From contig JAQDQK010000001.1 in assembly GCA_027658995.1 (NCBI GenBank), positions 372,001-436,000 of the forward strand: 64,000 nucleotides of DNA, given 5' to 3'. The translations under genes and the position numbers were made by a program. Shown one piece after another: positions 1 to 8,752 of this stretch. Numbering within the stretch: position 1 is the stretch's first letter; each line of letters opens with the position of its first letter. This DNA comes from Propionibacteriaceae bacterium AM104-82. GTDB taxonomy: Bacteria; Actinomycetota; Actinomycetes; Propionibacteriales; Propionibacteriaceae. Under the pieces are notes generated by a model. It saw nothing but the letters and a program-made list of their open reading frames with translations, searched no databases and was not told the DNA's origin.

Positions 1-1
1 G

Positions 2-283
2 CTGCGCGAGTGGGGCATCACGTGGGTGCGTGAGCGCCTGAAGAAGTACGGCACCGTGATGGCGGCCAACAAGGGCGGGAAGGCCAAGACGGTCACCCAG
101 ACCGTCGCGCTGATCCTGTTCAACCTGAACCTGGCGTTCCTGCCCGGCCCGCTGCAGGTGATCGCCTGGGTCCTGATGTGGGCCGCGCTGATCCTGACGG
201 TGGTAACGGGCTTCGACTACCTGCGACACGCCTGGCGGATCCGCCGCGACGCGCTCAAGGGTAAGGGCGAGTCGGTAGCCTGA
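2..283 (+). CDS. pgsA: CDP-diacylglycerol--glycerol-3-phosphate 3-phosphatidyltransferase, C-terminal part
   Basis: The frame is open from the first base, so the gene is cut by the window edge and about 93 C-terminal residues remain. The remnant opens with a REWGIT segment followed by a basic AANKGGKAKT stretch, which matches the cytoplasmic loop after the CDP-alcohol phosphotransferase active site in PgsA proteins. Two hydrophobic membrane segments follow, then a short basic tail. PgsA makes phosphatidylglycerophosphate from CDP-diacylglycerol and glycerol-3-phosphate in the membrane. The next gene is 32 bases downstream and is the cinA family, the usual actinobacterial order pgsA-cinA-clgR. 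The conserved DGxxAR catalytic motif lies outside the window, so the call rests on the C-terminal part and synteny. Confidence 0.85.
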   Translation: MREWGITWVRERLKKYGTVMAANKGGKAKTVTQTVALILFNLNLAFLPGPLQVIAWVLMWAALILTVVTGFDYLRHAWRIRRDALKGKGESVA

Positions 284-315
284 ACCGGGTAACGACCGAA
301 GACCCTGGAGGAAAC

Positions 316-795
316 ATGTCGCTGGCCGAAGACGTCATCAAGAAGATGACCGGGCGTTCGATCACCCTGTCGACGTGTGAATCGCTCACCGGTGGCGGCA
401 TCGGCGCCGCGCTCACCGCCGTGCCCGGCGCGTCCGCCGTGTTCCGAGGCGCCCTCGTGACCTACGCCCGCGAACTGAAGGCCTCCCTCGCGGGGGTCGA
501 CGAGGAACTGATCGCCAACGAGGGCGTCGTCAACGAACTGACGGCCCTGCAGATGGCGCTCGGCGCGCAGTCGGCGTGCGGCTCGGACTGGGCCGTGTCC
601 ACCACGGGCGTCGCCGGCCCCACCGAGACCGACGGCGCCAAGGTCGGCACCGTGTGGTTCGCCGTCGTCGGGCCGAAGGTCGGCATGTCCGACTGGCCGC
701 AGTACACGGAACTCAAGCAGTTTGAGGGTGACCGTGAGCAGATCCGCTCCGCCGCGATCGACTACTCCATGGAGATGCTGCTGCGCGTTTTGTGA
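316..795 (+). CDS. pncC: CinA C-terminal domain protein, nicotinamide-nucleotide amidase PncC
   Basis: The 159-residue protein is the stand-alone CinA C-terminal domain. It carries the diagnostic STCESLTGG motif near residue 18 and a later STTGVAGP segment. The family deamidates nicotinamide mononucleotide to nicotinate mononucleotide in pyridine-nucleotide salvage. There is no N-terminal molybdopterin-binding-like domain, which is normal for the short form. A GGAGGA ribosome site lies four bases before the ATG. It sits between pgsA and clgR, as in mycobacteria and other actinobacteria, and probably shares the pgsA transcript. The enzymatic role is inferred from the family; I see nothing unusual in the sequence. 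Confidence 0.92.
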   Translation: MSLAEDVIKKMTGRSITLSTCESLTGGGIGAALTAVPGASAVFRGALVTYARELKASLAGVDEELIANEGVVNELTALQMALGAQSACGSDWAVSTTGVAGPTETDGAKVGTVWFAVVGPKVGMSDWPQYTELKQFEGDREQIRSAAIDYSMEMLLRVL

Positions 796-848
796 GCGTT
801 TCGCCAGCGGGGAACAAAACCAGAATCGCTTGTGTTGTACCTGCCGAC

Positions 849-867
849 GGCGGGCATCCGGCCCGCC
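849..867 (+). promoter_or_regulatory. Hairpin in the leader of clgR
   Basis: GGCGGGC (849-855), loop ATCCG, GCCCGCC (861-867) form a perfect 7-bp stem. It ends 16 bases before the GTG of clgR and just upstream of the AAGGTAGG ribosome site, in the 88-base gap after pncC. It could end part of the pgsA-pncC transcript or shape the clgR leader. There is no T-run, so terminator activity is uncertain. Confidence 0.4.
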
Positions 868-883
868 AGCAAGGTAGGTAGCC

Positions 884-1159
884 GTGAAGACGATTCTGAT
901 TCGTAAGGTAATGGGCGAGACTCTCCGGGAACTCCGGATGGCGGCCGGCATGACCCTGCGAGAGGTCTCCATGGCCAGCATGGTCTCACTTGGATATCTG
1001 TCCGAGATCGAGCGGGGTCACAAGGAGGCATCGAGCGAGGTGCTGTTCTCCATTGCGTCCGCCCTTGACGTGTCGCTCTCCGATCTGATGATCAGCATCA
1101 GCGGGAAGCTAGCTGCCCTCGAGGCCGAGCGCATGCCGCGAGTTGCGGCGGCCGCCTGA
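884..1159 (+). CDS. clgR: ClgR-type Xre-family transcriptional regulator
   Basis: The 91-residue protein is almost entirely a helix-turn-helix of the Xre/Cro type (about residues 10-65), with the ClgR hallmark string VSLGYLSEIERGHKEASSE followed by a short alanine-rich tail. In actinobacteria ClgR activates clpP, clpC and other proteolysis and stress genes, and is itself degraded by Clp; the small C-terminal alanine tail fits that theme but is not proof. GTG at 884 follows AAGGTAGG and is preferred; an in-frame ATG at 911 is the alternative. Position directly after pgsA-cinA supports the name. Its last 51 bases overlap the 3' end of the convergent DeoR-type gene. Confidence 0.88.
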   Translation: MKTILIRKVMGETLRELRMAAGMTLREVSMASMVSLGYLSEIERGHKEASSEVLFSIASALDVSLSDLMISISGKLAALEAERMPRVAAAA

Positions 1160-1972
1160 GGCAGAGCCCTCGTCGCCGCGAGCAGCGTCGACGACATGAA
1201 CCTCGATGCCGGCGTCACGGAACGCTTCCAGTTCGTCCTCGGGTGCACCCGAATCGGTGACAAGGACCTGGAAGTCCGTGACGTCGGCCATTTTCGCCAG
1301 CGTGCGATTCCCGATCTTGCTCGAGTCGACGGCGACGATGACGCGCTGGGCGCGCTCGATCATCGCGTAGTTGGTGCGGGCCTCGATCTCGTCGTGCGTC
1401 GTGAGCCCTCCCGTGGCGCTCACCCCGTCCGCGCCGATCACAGCCGTGCCGACGTTGACCAGTTTCATGGTCGATTCCGCGAGCGAACCGACCAGTTCGA
1501 GCGAGCTTGAGCGAAGCACCCCGCCCGCGATCAACACCCGCGCCTGCCCCTGCTCGGCGGCCTCGAGGCCGATGCTGAGCGAGTTGGTGATGATGGTCAG
1601 GTCGTCGCGGCTGCGCAGCGCGCGCAGCACCTCGGCGGTGGTGGTGCCGCCCGTGAGCCCTATCGCGTGCTTGCCGTGCGGGATCAGCGACGCCACGGTG
1701 CGCGCTATCCGCCGCTTCGACTCCTGATTACGGCCGTCGCGCAGCCTGACAGGCAGTTCCCGGTTGCCCTTCATCGGACGCGCCCCGCCATGGGTGCGCT
1801 CAAGCAGGCCCTGCGCCGCGAGCAGCGCCACGTCGCGGCGGATCGTCGCGGCAGAGGCGTCGAGCGCCTCCGCCAGGTAGGAAAGCGGCAACTGGCCCCG
1901 CTCGGTGAGCAGGGCGAGCAGCGCGACCATCCGGTCGGAACGCTTGTGTGAGGGGGTTCCAGGCGCATTCAT
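1109..1972 (-). CDS. DeoR/GlpR-family transcriptional repressor of sugar metabolism
   Basis: The 287-residue protein has an N-terminal DeoR helix-turn-helix (about residues 12-65, containing DASAATIRRDVALL and ERTHGGA) and a C-terminal isomerase-like effector domain with IGLTGGTTTAEVL, IGADGVSATGGLTT and AVDSSKIG motifs. Such repressors release DNA when they bind a phosphorylated sugar. The ATG is preceded by GAAGGAG eight bases upstream. No sugar kinase or transporter adjoins it, so its targets are unknown; an array of GTGAGC/GCTCAC elements just upstream suggests autoregulation. The last 51 bases overlap the convergent clgR 3' end, and the extra C-terminal tail beyond the domain is rich in Gly, Ser and Arg and probably unstructured. 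Confidence 0.9.
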   Translation of the reverse strand: MNAPGTPSHKRSDRMVALLALLTERGQLPLSYLAEALDASAATIRRDVALLAAQGLLERTHGGARPMKGNRELPVRLRDGRNQESKRRIARTVASLIPHGKHAIGLTGGTTTAEVLRALRSRDDLTIITNSLSIGLEAAEQGQARVLIAGGVLRSSSLELVGSLAESTMKLVNVGTAVIGADGVSATGGLTTHDEIEARTNYAMIERAQRVIVAVDSSKIGNRTLAKMADVTDFQVLVTDSGAPEDELEAFRDAGIEVHVVDAARGDEGSASGGRRNSRHALGLEGS

Positions 1973-2002
1973 CGGGCGGGCTCCTTCGCGCGAACCGTCA
2001 CT

Positions 2003-2043
2003 GTGAGCGCTCTGCTCACTTGGGTGAGCGATAGCTTACTCAC
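2003..2043. promoter_or_regulatory. Operator-like array of GTGAGC/GCTCAC half sites before the DeoR-type gene
   Basis: Four related half sites occur in 41 bases: GTGAGC at 2003-2008, GCTCAC at 2014-2019, GTGAGC at 2024-2029 and ACTCAC at 2038-2043. The middle two form a perfect inverted repeat GCTCAC-TTGG-GTGAGC. On the minus strand TAAGCT (2038 to 2033) could be the -10 box of the repressor gene, which would put three half sites downstream of the start point. This fits autorepression by the adjacent DeoR-type protein; that is inference. Confidence 0.55.
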
Positions 2044-2105
2044 TTCGGTCACCGTCGTGAACAGCACCTCGCCCAACCGTGCAACCGACACACACCGGGA
2101 GCGGG

Positions 2106-2111
2106 TACGGT
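2106..2111 (+). promoter_or_regulatory. -10 box (TACGGT) of a leaderless transcript for the DUF3046 gene
   Basis: TACGGT fits TAnnnT and is separated by six bases from the GTG at 2118, so transcription would start at or next to the start codon. No Shine-Dalgarno sequence is present. The same spacing recurs at many genes in the window. Confidence 0.55.
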
Positions 2112-2117
2112 AGGCGG

Positions 2118-2312
2118 GTGCGTGAGGTGGAGTTGTGGCAGCGACTGAACGAGGTGCTGCCCGGCGGCTATGCCGCGGCGTGGGCCGACCAGGTCGTGAT
2201 GGAGTCGCTCGGAAGCCGCACCGTGCGCGAGGCGCTCGCCGCCGGGATTCCCTGCAAGCGGATCTGGCGCGCCGTCTGGGCCCAACTCGAACTCCCCGAC
2301 ACGCTGCGCTGA
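2118..2312 (+). CDS. DUF3046 family small protein
   Basis: This 64-residue acidic-to-neutral protein has the DUF3046 layout: an N-terminal LWQRLNEVLP helix, then AAWADQVVMESLGSRTVREAL and a final KRIWRAVWAQLEL. DUF3046 genes sit just upstream of recA across actinobacteria; the function is unknown. The start is GTG at 2118, chosen because it is where the family begins and because a TAnnnT box lies six bases before it. An upstream in-frame ATG at 2079 would add 13 residues that do not look like the family. The recA SOS promoter begins 27 bases after its stop codon. Confidence 0.85.
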   Translation: MREVELWQRLNEVLPGGYAAAWADQVVMESLGSRTVREALAAGIPCKRIWRAVWAQLELPDTLR

Positions 2313-2338
2313 AAATATCTCGCGTGTCGCTTCCGCAT

Positions 2339-2360
2339 TCGAACGGGTGTTCGGTAAGCT
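2339..2360 (+). promoter_or_regulatory. LexA (SOS) box and -10 box of the recA promoter
   Basis: TCGAACGGGTGTTCGG (2339-2354) matches the Gram-positive/actinobacterial LexA consensus CGAAC-N4-GTTCG exactly. It is followed at once by TAAGCT (2355-2360), a good -10 box, so bound LexA would cover the promoter. The site is about 120 bases upstream of the recA ATG, leaving a long leader. DNA-damage control of recA-recX follows from the known family biology. Confidence 0.92.
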
Positions 2361-2476
2361 GACGCGCAGTTCTCCACAGGAACGAAGTGCCGTGAAAGAA
2401 ATGTCGGTGCGTCTTCCTAGAGTGATGCACGACGACATAACTGGCCCACCCGGGCCAGCCCCAGGAAGGAAATCCG

Positions 2477-3509
<1,033 letters not shown>

Positions 3510-3520
<11 letters not shown>

Positions 3521-4028
3521 GCAGGGCGACGAGCGGGCCACCCAGCTTGAGGTGGCCCGCAAGATCGCGCTCGACCAACTGGCCGTGCGGCAGCGCTCCA
3601 CCAAGGAGCTGCGCCAGGCGATGGCCAAGCGCAATGTGCCGACCGACGTGGCCGAGGAGATCCTCGAACGGTTCACCGAGGTCGGCCTGGTCGACGACGC
3701 GGCCTTCGCCGCCACGCTGACGCAGTCGCGCGCCAGGCACAGCCTGCGCGGCAAGGCCCGGATCCGCCAGGAACTGCGGGAGAAGGGCGTCGACAGGGAG
3801 ACCGCGGAGGAGGCCCTCGCCGAGCTCGACCCCGAGGAGGAGAGGGCCGCCGCGCTCGAGCTGGCCCGCAGGAAGGCGCGCTCGATGGCTCGCCTCGAGC
3901 CCCACGTCGCTCGGCGCAGGCTCGCGGGAGTGCTGGCGCGCCGCGGCTTCTCCAGTTCGGTCACCGCGTCCGTCCTGGCGGAGGTCACGGCGGATGATCC
4001 GGTTGAGTTTTCCACAGGTGAGCAATAG
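3510..4028 (+). CDS. recX: Regulatory protein RecX
   Basis: RecX binds RecA filaments and limits their growth and ATPase. The 172-residue protein shows the three-helix RecX repeats, with [32 protein letters not shown] and [21 protein letters not shown] in order. The start is a TTG at 3510 that overlaps the recA stop by 11 bases, the only sensible start in frame. This arrangement couples RecX synthesis to RecA. The 3' end contains TTTTCCACAGG (4008-4018), one of four DnaA-box-like elements in the window. A weak hairpin follows at 4067-4085. Confidence 0.95.
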
Positions 4029-4066
4029 GCTCTAACGCAAGGTCACAGGACCCCGCATGAACTGAC

Positions 4067-4085
4067 GGCCAGCCCCAAGCTGGCC
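4067..4085 (+). terminator. Hairpin after recX, possible weak terminator
   Basis: GGCCAGC (4067-4073), loop CCCAA, GCTGGCC (4079-4085) form a perfect 7-bp stem 38 bases after the recX stop. No T-run follows directly, though an AAAAATCTCTT stretch lies nearby. It may end part of the recA-recX transcript. Confidence 0.45.
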
Positions 4086-4139
4086 TGCTGAACCGAAAAA
4101 TCTCTTCAGCGGCTTGTTGCCGCGCGAACATCCTTAGGC

Positions 4140-4160
4140 GGCGCCGTCCCCATCGGCGCC
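4140..4160 (+). promoter_or_regulatory. Inverted repeat in the rny leader
   Basis: GGCGCCG (4140-4146) and CGGCGCC (4154-4160) flank a 7-base loop. It lies in the 216-base gap between recX and rny, about 85 bases before the rny start. I see no clear promoter in this gap; the hairpin may be a leader structure or a processing site, perhaps for RNase Y itself. This role is inference. Confidence 0.3.
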
Positions 4161-4244
4161 GAAGCAGTGCCCACCGCCGATGGTGGCTCGCGTCGTGGAT
4201 TGTGCGTCCCCTGTGCCGTCAGGATCTGCCAGGAGGAGACGCGC

Positions 4245-5852
4245 GTGCCAGAACTCGGATGGTTGCTAGCCGCTCTCGCCCTCGGCTGCGCGGTCGTGCT
4301 CGCCGTGCTGCTGGTGCGTCAGGGCGGGCAGATCCGACGCGAACGCGCCGGCCTGAACGAGGCGGCCACCGCGGAGGCGACCCAGTTGCGGGCCTCTGCC
4401 CAGGCCTCCGCCGACCAACTCCGCGCCGATGCCGAGCGCAGCGTCGAGGAGTCGAGGGTCCGTGCCGCCGAGATCGTCGAGGCCGCAGAGCGGCGCCGCT
4501 CGGAGGCCGACGCGCAGCACGAGACCAAGCGCGCAGAACTCCGCGAGGAGCGCGCGGCCCAGGAGCGTCGCGAGACGCGCCTGCACGAGCGGGAGGACCG
4601 CGTCGCTGCCGACACCGAGGCCCTCGCGGCCCGCGCCGAGCGCCTGGAGGCCCAGCGACTCAGCCTGCGCGAGCAGCGCGAGGACGTCGTCGCCAAGCGC
4701 GACGCCGTCGACCACGAACTTCAGAGAGTCGCCGGCCTGTCGGTCGACGAGGCCAAGCACGAGGTGATCGCAGAGGCGGAGCGGCAGGCGAAGCTGACCG
4801 CCACCGTGATCGCCCGCGACATCGAGTCCACCGCGAAGCGGGAGGCAGACAAGCGCGCCCGCTCCATCATCGTCACCGCGATCCAGCGGGTCGCCTCGGA
4901 GCAGACCAACGAGTCGGTGGTCAGCACCGTCGACCTGCCGAGCGACGAGATGAAGGGCCGGATCATCGGCCGCGAGGGTCGAAACATCCGCGCCTTCGAG
5001 CAGATCACGGGTGTGAACCTGCTGATCGACGACACCCCCGAGTCGGTGCTGCTCAGCAGTTTCGATCCGGTGCGGCGCGAGACGGCGCGGCTCACCCTCG
5101 TCGACCTCGTCGCCGACGGCCGCATCCACCCGGCGCGCATCGAGGAGGTCTACGAGCGCAGCCAACGCAGGATGGGCGAGCGCGTCGAGCGCGCCGCGGA
5201 GGACGCGCTGACCGAGGTCGGCATCGTCGACCTGCACCCGGAACTCGTCCCGATCCTCGGCTCGCTCGCCTTCCGCACCTCCTACGGGCAGAACGTGCTG
5301 CGCCACCTCGTCGAGAGCGCCCACCTGGCAGGCGTGATGGCGGCCGAACTCGGCCTGAACATCGCGGTGGTCAAGCGCGCCGCGTTCCTGCACGACATCG
5401 GCAAGGCGCTGACCCACGAGGTTGAGGGCCCGCACGCCATCATCGGCGCCGAACTGCTGCGCAAGTACGGCGAGCACGAGGACATCGTGCACGCGGTCGA
5501 GGCCCACCACAACGAGGTCGAGCCCCGCACCGTCGAGGCCGTCCTCGTCCAGGCCGCCGACGCCATCTCCGGCTCACGCCCCGGCGCGCGCCGCGAATCG
5601 CTCGAGGCCTACGTCGAGCGGATGGAGAACCTCGAACACATAGCCACCGCCCACGAGGGCGTGGTGCGCGCCTACGCCATGCAGGCGGGCCGCGAGATGC
5701 GCGTCATGGTCGCCCCAGAGGAGATCGACGACGCGGGCGCACACGCGCTCGCGAGGGACATCGCCGCCGAGGTGGAGAAGAACCTGAGCTACCCGGGCCA
5801 GATCCGCATCACGGTCGTGCGCGAGTCCCGGGCAACCGAGACCGCGCACTGA
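4245..5852 (+). CDS. rny: Ribonuclease Y
   Basis: RNase Y is a membrane-anchored endoribonuclease that starts mRNA decay. The 535-residue protein has, in order, an N-terminal membrane helix (about residues 6-24), a long charged coiled coil (about 30-200), a KH RNA-binding domain with GRIIGREGRNIRAFEQITG near 236, and an HD domain with FLHDIGKALTHEVEGPH near 383. GTG at 4245 is chosen because AGGAGGAG lies seven bases before it and the membrane helix follows immediately; the open frame extends 26 codons further up without family resemblance. RNase Y is absent from many actinobacteria such as mycobacteria, so its presence helps to narrow the lineage. Confidence 0.95.
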   Translation: MPELGWLLAALALGCAVVLAVLLVRQGGQIRRERAGLNEAATAEATQLRASAQASADQLRADAERSVEESRVRAAEIVEAAERRRSEADAQHETKRAELREERAAQERRETRLHEREDRVAADTEALAARAERLEAQRLSLREQREDVVAKRDAVDHELQRVAGLSVDEAKHEVIAEAERQAKLTATVIARDIESTAKREADKRARSIIVTAIQRVASEQTNESVVSTVDLPSDEMKGRIIGREGRNIRAFEQITGVNLLIDDTPESVLLSSFDPVRRETARLTLVDLVADGRIHPARIEEVYERSQRRMGERVERAAEDALTEVGIVDLHPELVPILGSLAFRTSYGQNVLRHLVESAHLAGVMAAELGLNIAVVKRAAFLHDIGKALTHEVEGPHAIIGAELLRKYGEHEDIVHAVEAHHNEVEPRTVEAVLVQAADAISGSRPGARRESLEAYVERMENLEHIATAHEGVVRAYAMQAGREMRVMVAPEEIDDAGAHALARDIAAEVEKNLSYPGQIRITVVRESRATETAH

Positions 5853-5856
5853 CCGG

Positions 5857-5874
5857 CCGCGTCACGCGACGCGG
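5857..5874. terminator. Bidirectional hairpin between convergent rny and the aldose epimerase
   Basis: CCGCGTC, loop ACGC, GACGCGG make a perfect 7-bp stem four bases after the rny stop. Its right arm lies in the last codons of the convergent epimerase gene. Position between facing genes suggests shared termination; there is no T-run. Confidence 0.5.
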
Positions 5875-6740
5875 ATGCCCCACACCGAGCGGGTGCTCTC
5901 GCCCGGCTCAAGCACGATGACGCCGTCGTGCGTCGGCCCCTCGTTGAACGCGTCCGGCCCGCACGTCATGGGCTCGATCGCCATCGCGTCGCGGGTGGGG
6001 GTGGTGAACACCTGCGCCCAGCGCTGCGTGTGGTCGGCCCAGAACACCACGCGGCGCTCGGGGGTCTCCAGCGTGATCTCCCAGTCGCCGATCGGGTCGA
6101 CGAAGGCCGAGTCGAACACGGCATCGCCCACCACGTGCGGCTCGACGAAGTCGTGCTCGGCGCTGACCGGACCCACCTCGATCGGCAGCAGGCGCTCCGC
6201 GTCGACCGCCAGTTCGTGCTCGAAGGGCAGCGTCAGCGTCGCCGTCGCCAGGTCCGCGGCGACATAGGGGTGCGCGCCGTAGCCGTAGGGGGCGCGGGTC
6301 GCGCCGATGTTGCGCGCCTCCACCGTCACCCGGAGGCCGTCCTCGTCGACGGAATGGGTGATGTGCACGTCGAGCACTCCGGCCCAGCCTGCCTGCGGGT
6401 AGATCGTCGCCGCGAGTGTGACGGCGTCGTCGGTGTGCGACACGAGACGCCACGCCATGCCCTCGCCCAGGCCGTGCAGCGCGGTGGTGCGGGGAACCTC
6501 GGTGATCGGCAACTGGTGCGCGACGCCGTCGAAGCTGTAGCGACCGTCGCGGATCCGGTTGGGCCACGGCACCAGTTGCCTGCCCATCGAGCCCCGGGGG
6601 GCCTCGTCCTCCGCGAAGGTCCACAGCACCTCGGAACCGTCGACCGTGAGGCTGCGCAGCGTGGCGCCGACCTCGGTCACGACGGCCGCGTACCGGCCGG
6701 AGGAGATCAGGAACTGTTGCCCGGTGGGGAGAGTTGTCAT
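5862..6740 (-). CDS. Aldose 1-epimerase family protein
   Basis: The 292-residue protein is a galactose-mutarotase-type beta sandwich that interconverts alpha and beta anomers of aldoses. Recognisable pieces are [13 protein letters not shown] at the N-terminus, [17 protein letters not shown], the TALHGLG histidine region, the second histidine in YGYGAHPYV near residue 170, and a C-terminal VIVLEPGES carrying the expected glutamate. It resembles the YphB/bacterial sugar-epimerase branch rather than classical GalM by its short length. The gene stands alone and converges on rny. A TAGGCT box six bases before its ATG points to its own leaderless promoter. Substrate is unknown. Confidence 0.85.
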   Translation of the reverse strand: MTTLPTGQQFLISSGRYAAVVTEVGATLRSLTVDGSEVLWTFAEDEAPRGSMGRQLVPWPNRIRDGRYSFDGVAHQLPITEVPRTTALHGLGEGMAWRLVSHTDDAVTLAATIYPQAGWAGVLDVHITHSVDEDGLRVTVEARNIGATRAPYGYGAHPYVAADLATATLTLPFEHELAVDAERLLPIEVGPVSAEHDFVEPHVVGDAVFDSAFVDPIGDWEITLETPERRVVFWADHTQRWAQVFTTPTRDAMAIEPMTCGPDAFNEGPTHDGVIVLEPGESTRSVWGIRVA

Positions 6741-6746
6741 GGCCCG

Positions 6747-6752
6747 AGCCTA
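6747..6752 (-). promoter_or_regulatory. -10 box (TAGGCT) for the aldose epimerase, leaderless
   Basis: On the minus strand TAGGCT lies exactly six bases before the ATG at 6740, with no Shine-Dalgarno sequence between them. It is one of the cleanest examples of the leaderless pattern. Confidence 0.6.
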
Positions 6753-6829
6753 ACGGCCGCGCGGAGGAGTGGGCCGCCCGACCCCGCCGATCCGGACGGG
6801 GTTTCTTGGGGCGTTCCGGCGCGGGCGTC

Positions 6830-6835
6830 TACCAT
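6830..6835 (+). promoter_or_regulatory. -10 box (TACCAT) for miaB
   Basis: TACCAT lies nine bases before the miaB ATG at 6845. A short ACCCCG...CGGGGT inverted repeat (6781-6802) lies just upstream between the divergent genes and could be a regulatory element; it is too short to judge. Confidence 0.45.
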
Positions 6836-6844
6836 GGTCGGGCT

Positions 6845-8314
6845 ATGACTACCGAGCGTACCTACCACGTCATCACCTACGGGTGCCAGATGAACGTTCA
6901 CGACTCCGAGCGGATCAGCGGACTGCTCGAGGAGGCCGGCCTGACCAGGGTCGACCCGGCCGCCTCCGACGCGCTGGGCGCAGGCGCCGACGTCGTGGTG
7001 TTCAACACCTGCGCGGTGCGCGAGAACGCGGACAACCGCCTCTACGGCAACCTCGGCCACATGGCCTCGGTCAAGGCGCAGCACCCCGGCCTGCAGATCG
7101 CCGTCGGCGGGTGCATGGCGCAGAAGGACCGCGACACCATCCTGAAGAAGGCCCCCTGGGTCGACGTGGTGTTCGGCACCCACAACGTGGGCGCGCTGCC
7201 GCGCCTGCTTGAGCGGGCGCGCGTCGAGCACGAGGCGCAGATCGAGATCAAGGAGGCGCTCGAGACGTTTCCGAGCAACCTCCCCAGCCGCCGCGAGTCG
7301 CCGTACTCGGCGTGGGTGTCGGTCAGCGTCGGCTGCAACAACACCTGCACGTTCTGCATCGTGCCCGCGCTGCGCGGCAAGGAGGCCGACCGGCGCCCCG
7401 GCGACATCCTCGCCGAGATCGAGATGCTGGTCGCCCAGGGCGTCCAGGAGATCACGCTGCTCGGCCAGAACGTCAACGCCTACGGCGTCGAGTTCGGCGA
7501 CCGGCAGGCGTTCGCGAAACTGCTGCGCGCCTGCGGCGGGATCGACGGCCTGGAGCGCGTCCGCTTCACCTCGCCGCACCCGAAGGACTTCACCGACGAC
7601 GTCATCGAGGCGATGGCCGCCACCCCGAACGTGATGCCCCAACTGCACATGCCGCTGCAGTCCGGCTCGGACGCCATCCTGAAGTCGATGCGCCGCTCCT
7701 ACCGGTCGCAGAAGTTCCTCGGCATCCTCGACAGGGTGCGCGAGGCGATGCCGGAGGCCGCCATCACCACCGACATCATCGTCGGCTTCCCCGGCGAGAC
7801 CGAGGAGGACTTCCAAGCGACCATGGACGTGGTGCGGCAGGCCCGCTTCTCCGCGGCCTTCACGTTCCAGTACTCGATCCGCCCCGGCACCCCCGCCGCC
7901 ACGATGCCGAACCAGATCCCCAAGGCCGTCGTGCAGGAGCGCTACGAGCGGCTCATCGCGCTGGTCAACGACCTGGCATGGGAGGAGAACAAGCGCTTCG
8001 TCGGCAAGGACGTCGAGGTGATGTTCGCCACCGGGGAGGGCCGCAAGGACGCCGAGACCAACCGGCTCAGCGGCCGCGCCAAAGACAACCGCCTCGTGCA
8101 CGTCGCCGCCCCGGCCGATGGCGCCGAGCGCCCGCGCCCCGGCGACATCGCGACGGTGCGCGTCACGCACGCCGCCCCGCACCACCTCAACGCCGACGAC
8201 GGCTTCACCGACCTGCGCCGCACCCGCGGCGGCGACGCCTGGGAGGCGGCCACGTCGGCCCCGGTCCCGGTCGGCGTCGGCCTCGGGATGCCGAGCGTCG
8301 GCCTGCCCGGCTGA
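6845..8314 (+). CDS. miaB: tRNA-2-methylthio-N6-dimethylallyladenosine synthase MiaB
   Basis: MiaB adds a methylthio group to i6A37 of tRNAs, using two 4Fe-4S clusters and S-adenosylmethionine. The 489-residue protein has the N-terminal UPF0004 domain with its three cluster cysteines in [14 protein letters not shown] and GGCMAQ, the radical-SAM motif CNNTCTFC near residue 163, and a C-terminal TRAM domain (about 380-450). The ATG at 6845 begins the standard [17 protein letters not shown] start; the frame is open further upstream but that part is not family-like. miaA, which makes the i6A substrate, follows 440 bases downstream. The last 30 residues are a variable tail. Confidence 0.97.
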   Translation: MTTERTYHVITYGCQMNVHDSERISGLLEEAGLTRVDPAASDALGAGADVVVFNTCAVRENADNRLYGNLGHMASVKAQHPGLQIAVGGCMAQKDRDTILKKAPWVDVVFGTHNVGALPRLLERARVEHEAQIEIKEALETFPSNLPSRRESPYSAWVSVSVGCNNTCTFCIVPALRGKEADRRPGDILAEIEMLVAQGVQEITLLGQNVNAYGVEFGDRQAFAKLLRACGGIDGLERVRFTSPHPKDFTDDVIEAMAATPNVMPQLHMPLQSGSDAILKSMRRSYRSQKFLGILDRVREAMPEAAITTDIIVGFPGETEEDFQATMDVVRQARFSAAFTFQYSIRPGTPAATMPNQIPKAVVQERYERLIALVNDLAWEENKRFVGKDVEVMFATGEGRKDAETNRLSGRAKDNRLVHVAAPADGAERPRPGDIATVRVTHAAPHHLNADDGFTDLRRTRGGDAWEAATSAPVPVGVGLGMPSVGLPG

Positions 8315-8355
8315 TCCGGCCCTAGCCGGCAGCAGGTTAGCTGCCTGAAACCGCA

Positions 8356-8389
8356 ACGAGGGCCGCCCCCCATTGGGGGCGACCCTCGT
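8356..8389. terminator. Strong hairpin between miaB and the convergent small gene
   Basis: ACGAGGG and CCCTCGT plus an inner CGCCCCC/GGGGGCG pair make a stem of about 15 bp with one mismatch and a 4-base loop. It lies 42 bases after the miaB stop and 83 bases beyond the stop of the minus-strand gene, so it can serve both. There is no long T-run, as is usual in this genome. Confidence 0.75.
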
Positions 8390-8471
8390 GTCTCGGGTGT
8401 GTGGGCGCCGGTTCTGCTCGGGGCCGATGCGCCGTCGTCGGCGAGATCGTCGGGTCAGAGACGCCCAACTG

Positions 8472-8657
8472 TCACTGCTGGTCCTGGCCCGTCAGCTTGT
8501 CGAGCTGCTCGTTTGCAAGGTTCTGAGCCTGATCGACCTTGTCGGCATACTTGCCGCCGGTCTTCTCATCGACAAAATCTCCGGCCTGCTCAATGCCAGC
8601 CTCGATCTTGTCCTCATGCTCCTTCGCCAGGCCACCGAGATTGTCAAGAATCCCCAT
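8472..8657 (-). CDS. MT0933-like antitoxin family small protein
   Basis: The 61-residue protein is highly charged and helical and matches the MT0933_antitox family by its start MGILDNLGGLAKEHEDKI and its central DEKTGGKYADKVDQAQ string. The family was named from a mycobacterial type II antitoxin, but many members have no toxin partner. No toxin gene adjoins this copy: its neighbours are miaB and miaA. It is therefore better read as an orphan stress-type small protein than as a working toxin-antitoxin pair. A clear AAAGGAG lies before the ATG, making this one of the genes with a conventional ribosome site. Function is unknown. Confidence 0.75.
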   Translation of the reverse strand: MGILDNLGGLAKEHEDKIEAGIEQAGDFVDEKTGGKYADKVDQAQNLANEQLDKLTGQDQQ

Positions 8658-8752
8658 GTGCAGCTCCTTTCTCTAGGAAGTAGTTCCGACGATGATTGTG
8701 CCCGGTTTTCGGCCCGGTGGGAAGGACCTGATCCGGGTGGCACACTTGCCGG

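Noticed and set aside
316..795. Truncated CinA pseudogene
   Set aside because: The 159-residue stand-alone C-terminal domain is a normal form of the family with its motifs intact.
6781..6802. Terminator between the divergent epimerase and miaB genes
   Set aside because: The ACCCCG/CGGGGT arms are short with a 10-base loop, and no gene points into this gap from either side.
8472..8657. Toxin-antitoxin module
   Set aside because: The small protein belongs to a family named after an antitoxin, but no toxin-like gene adjoins it on either strand.
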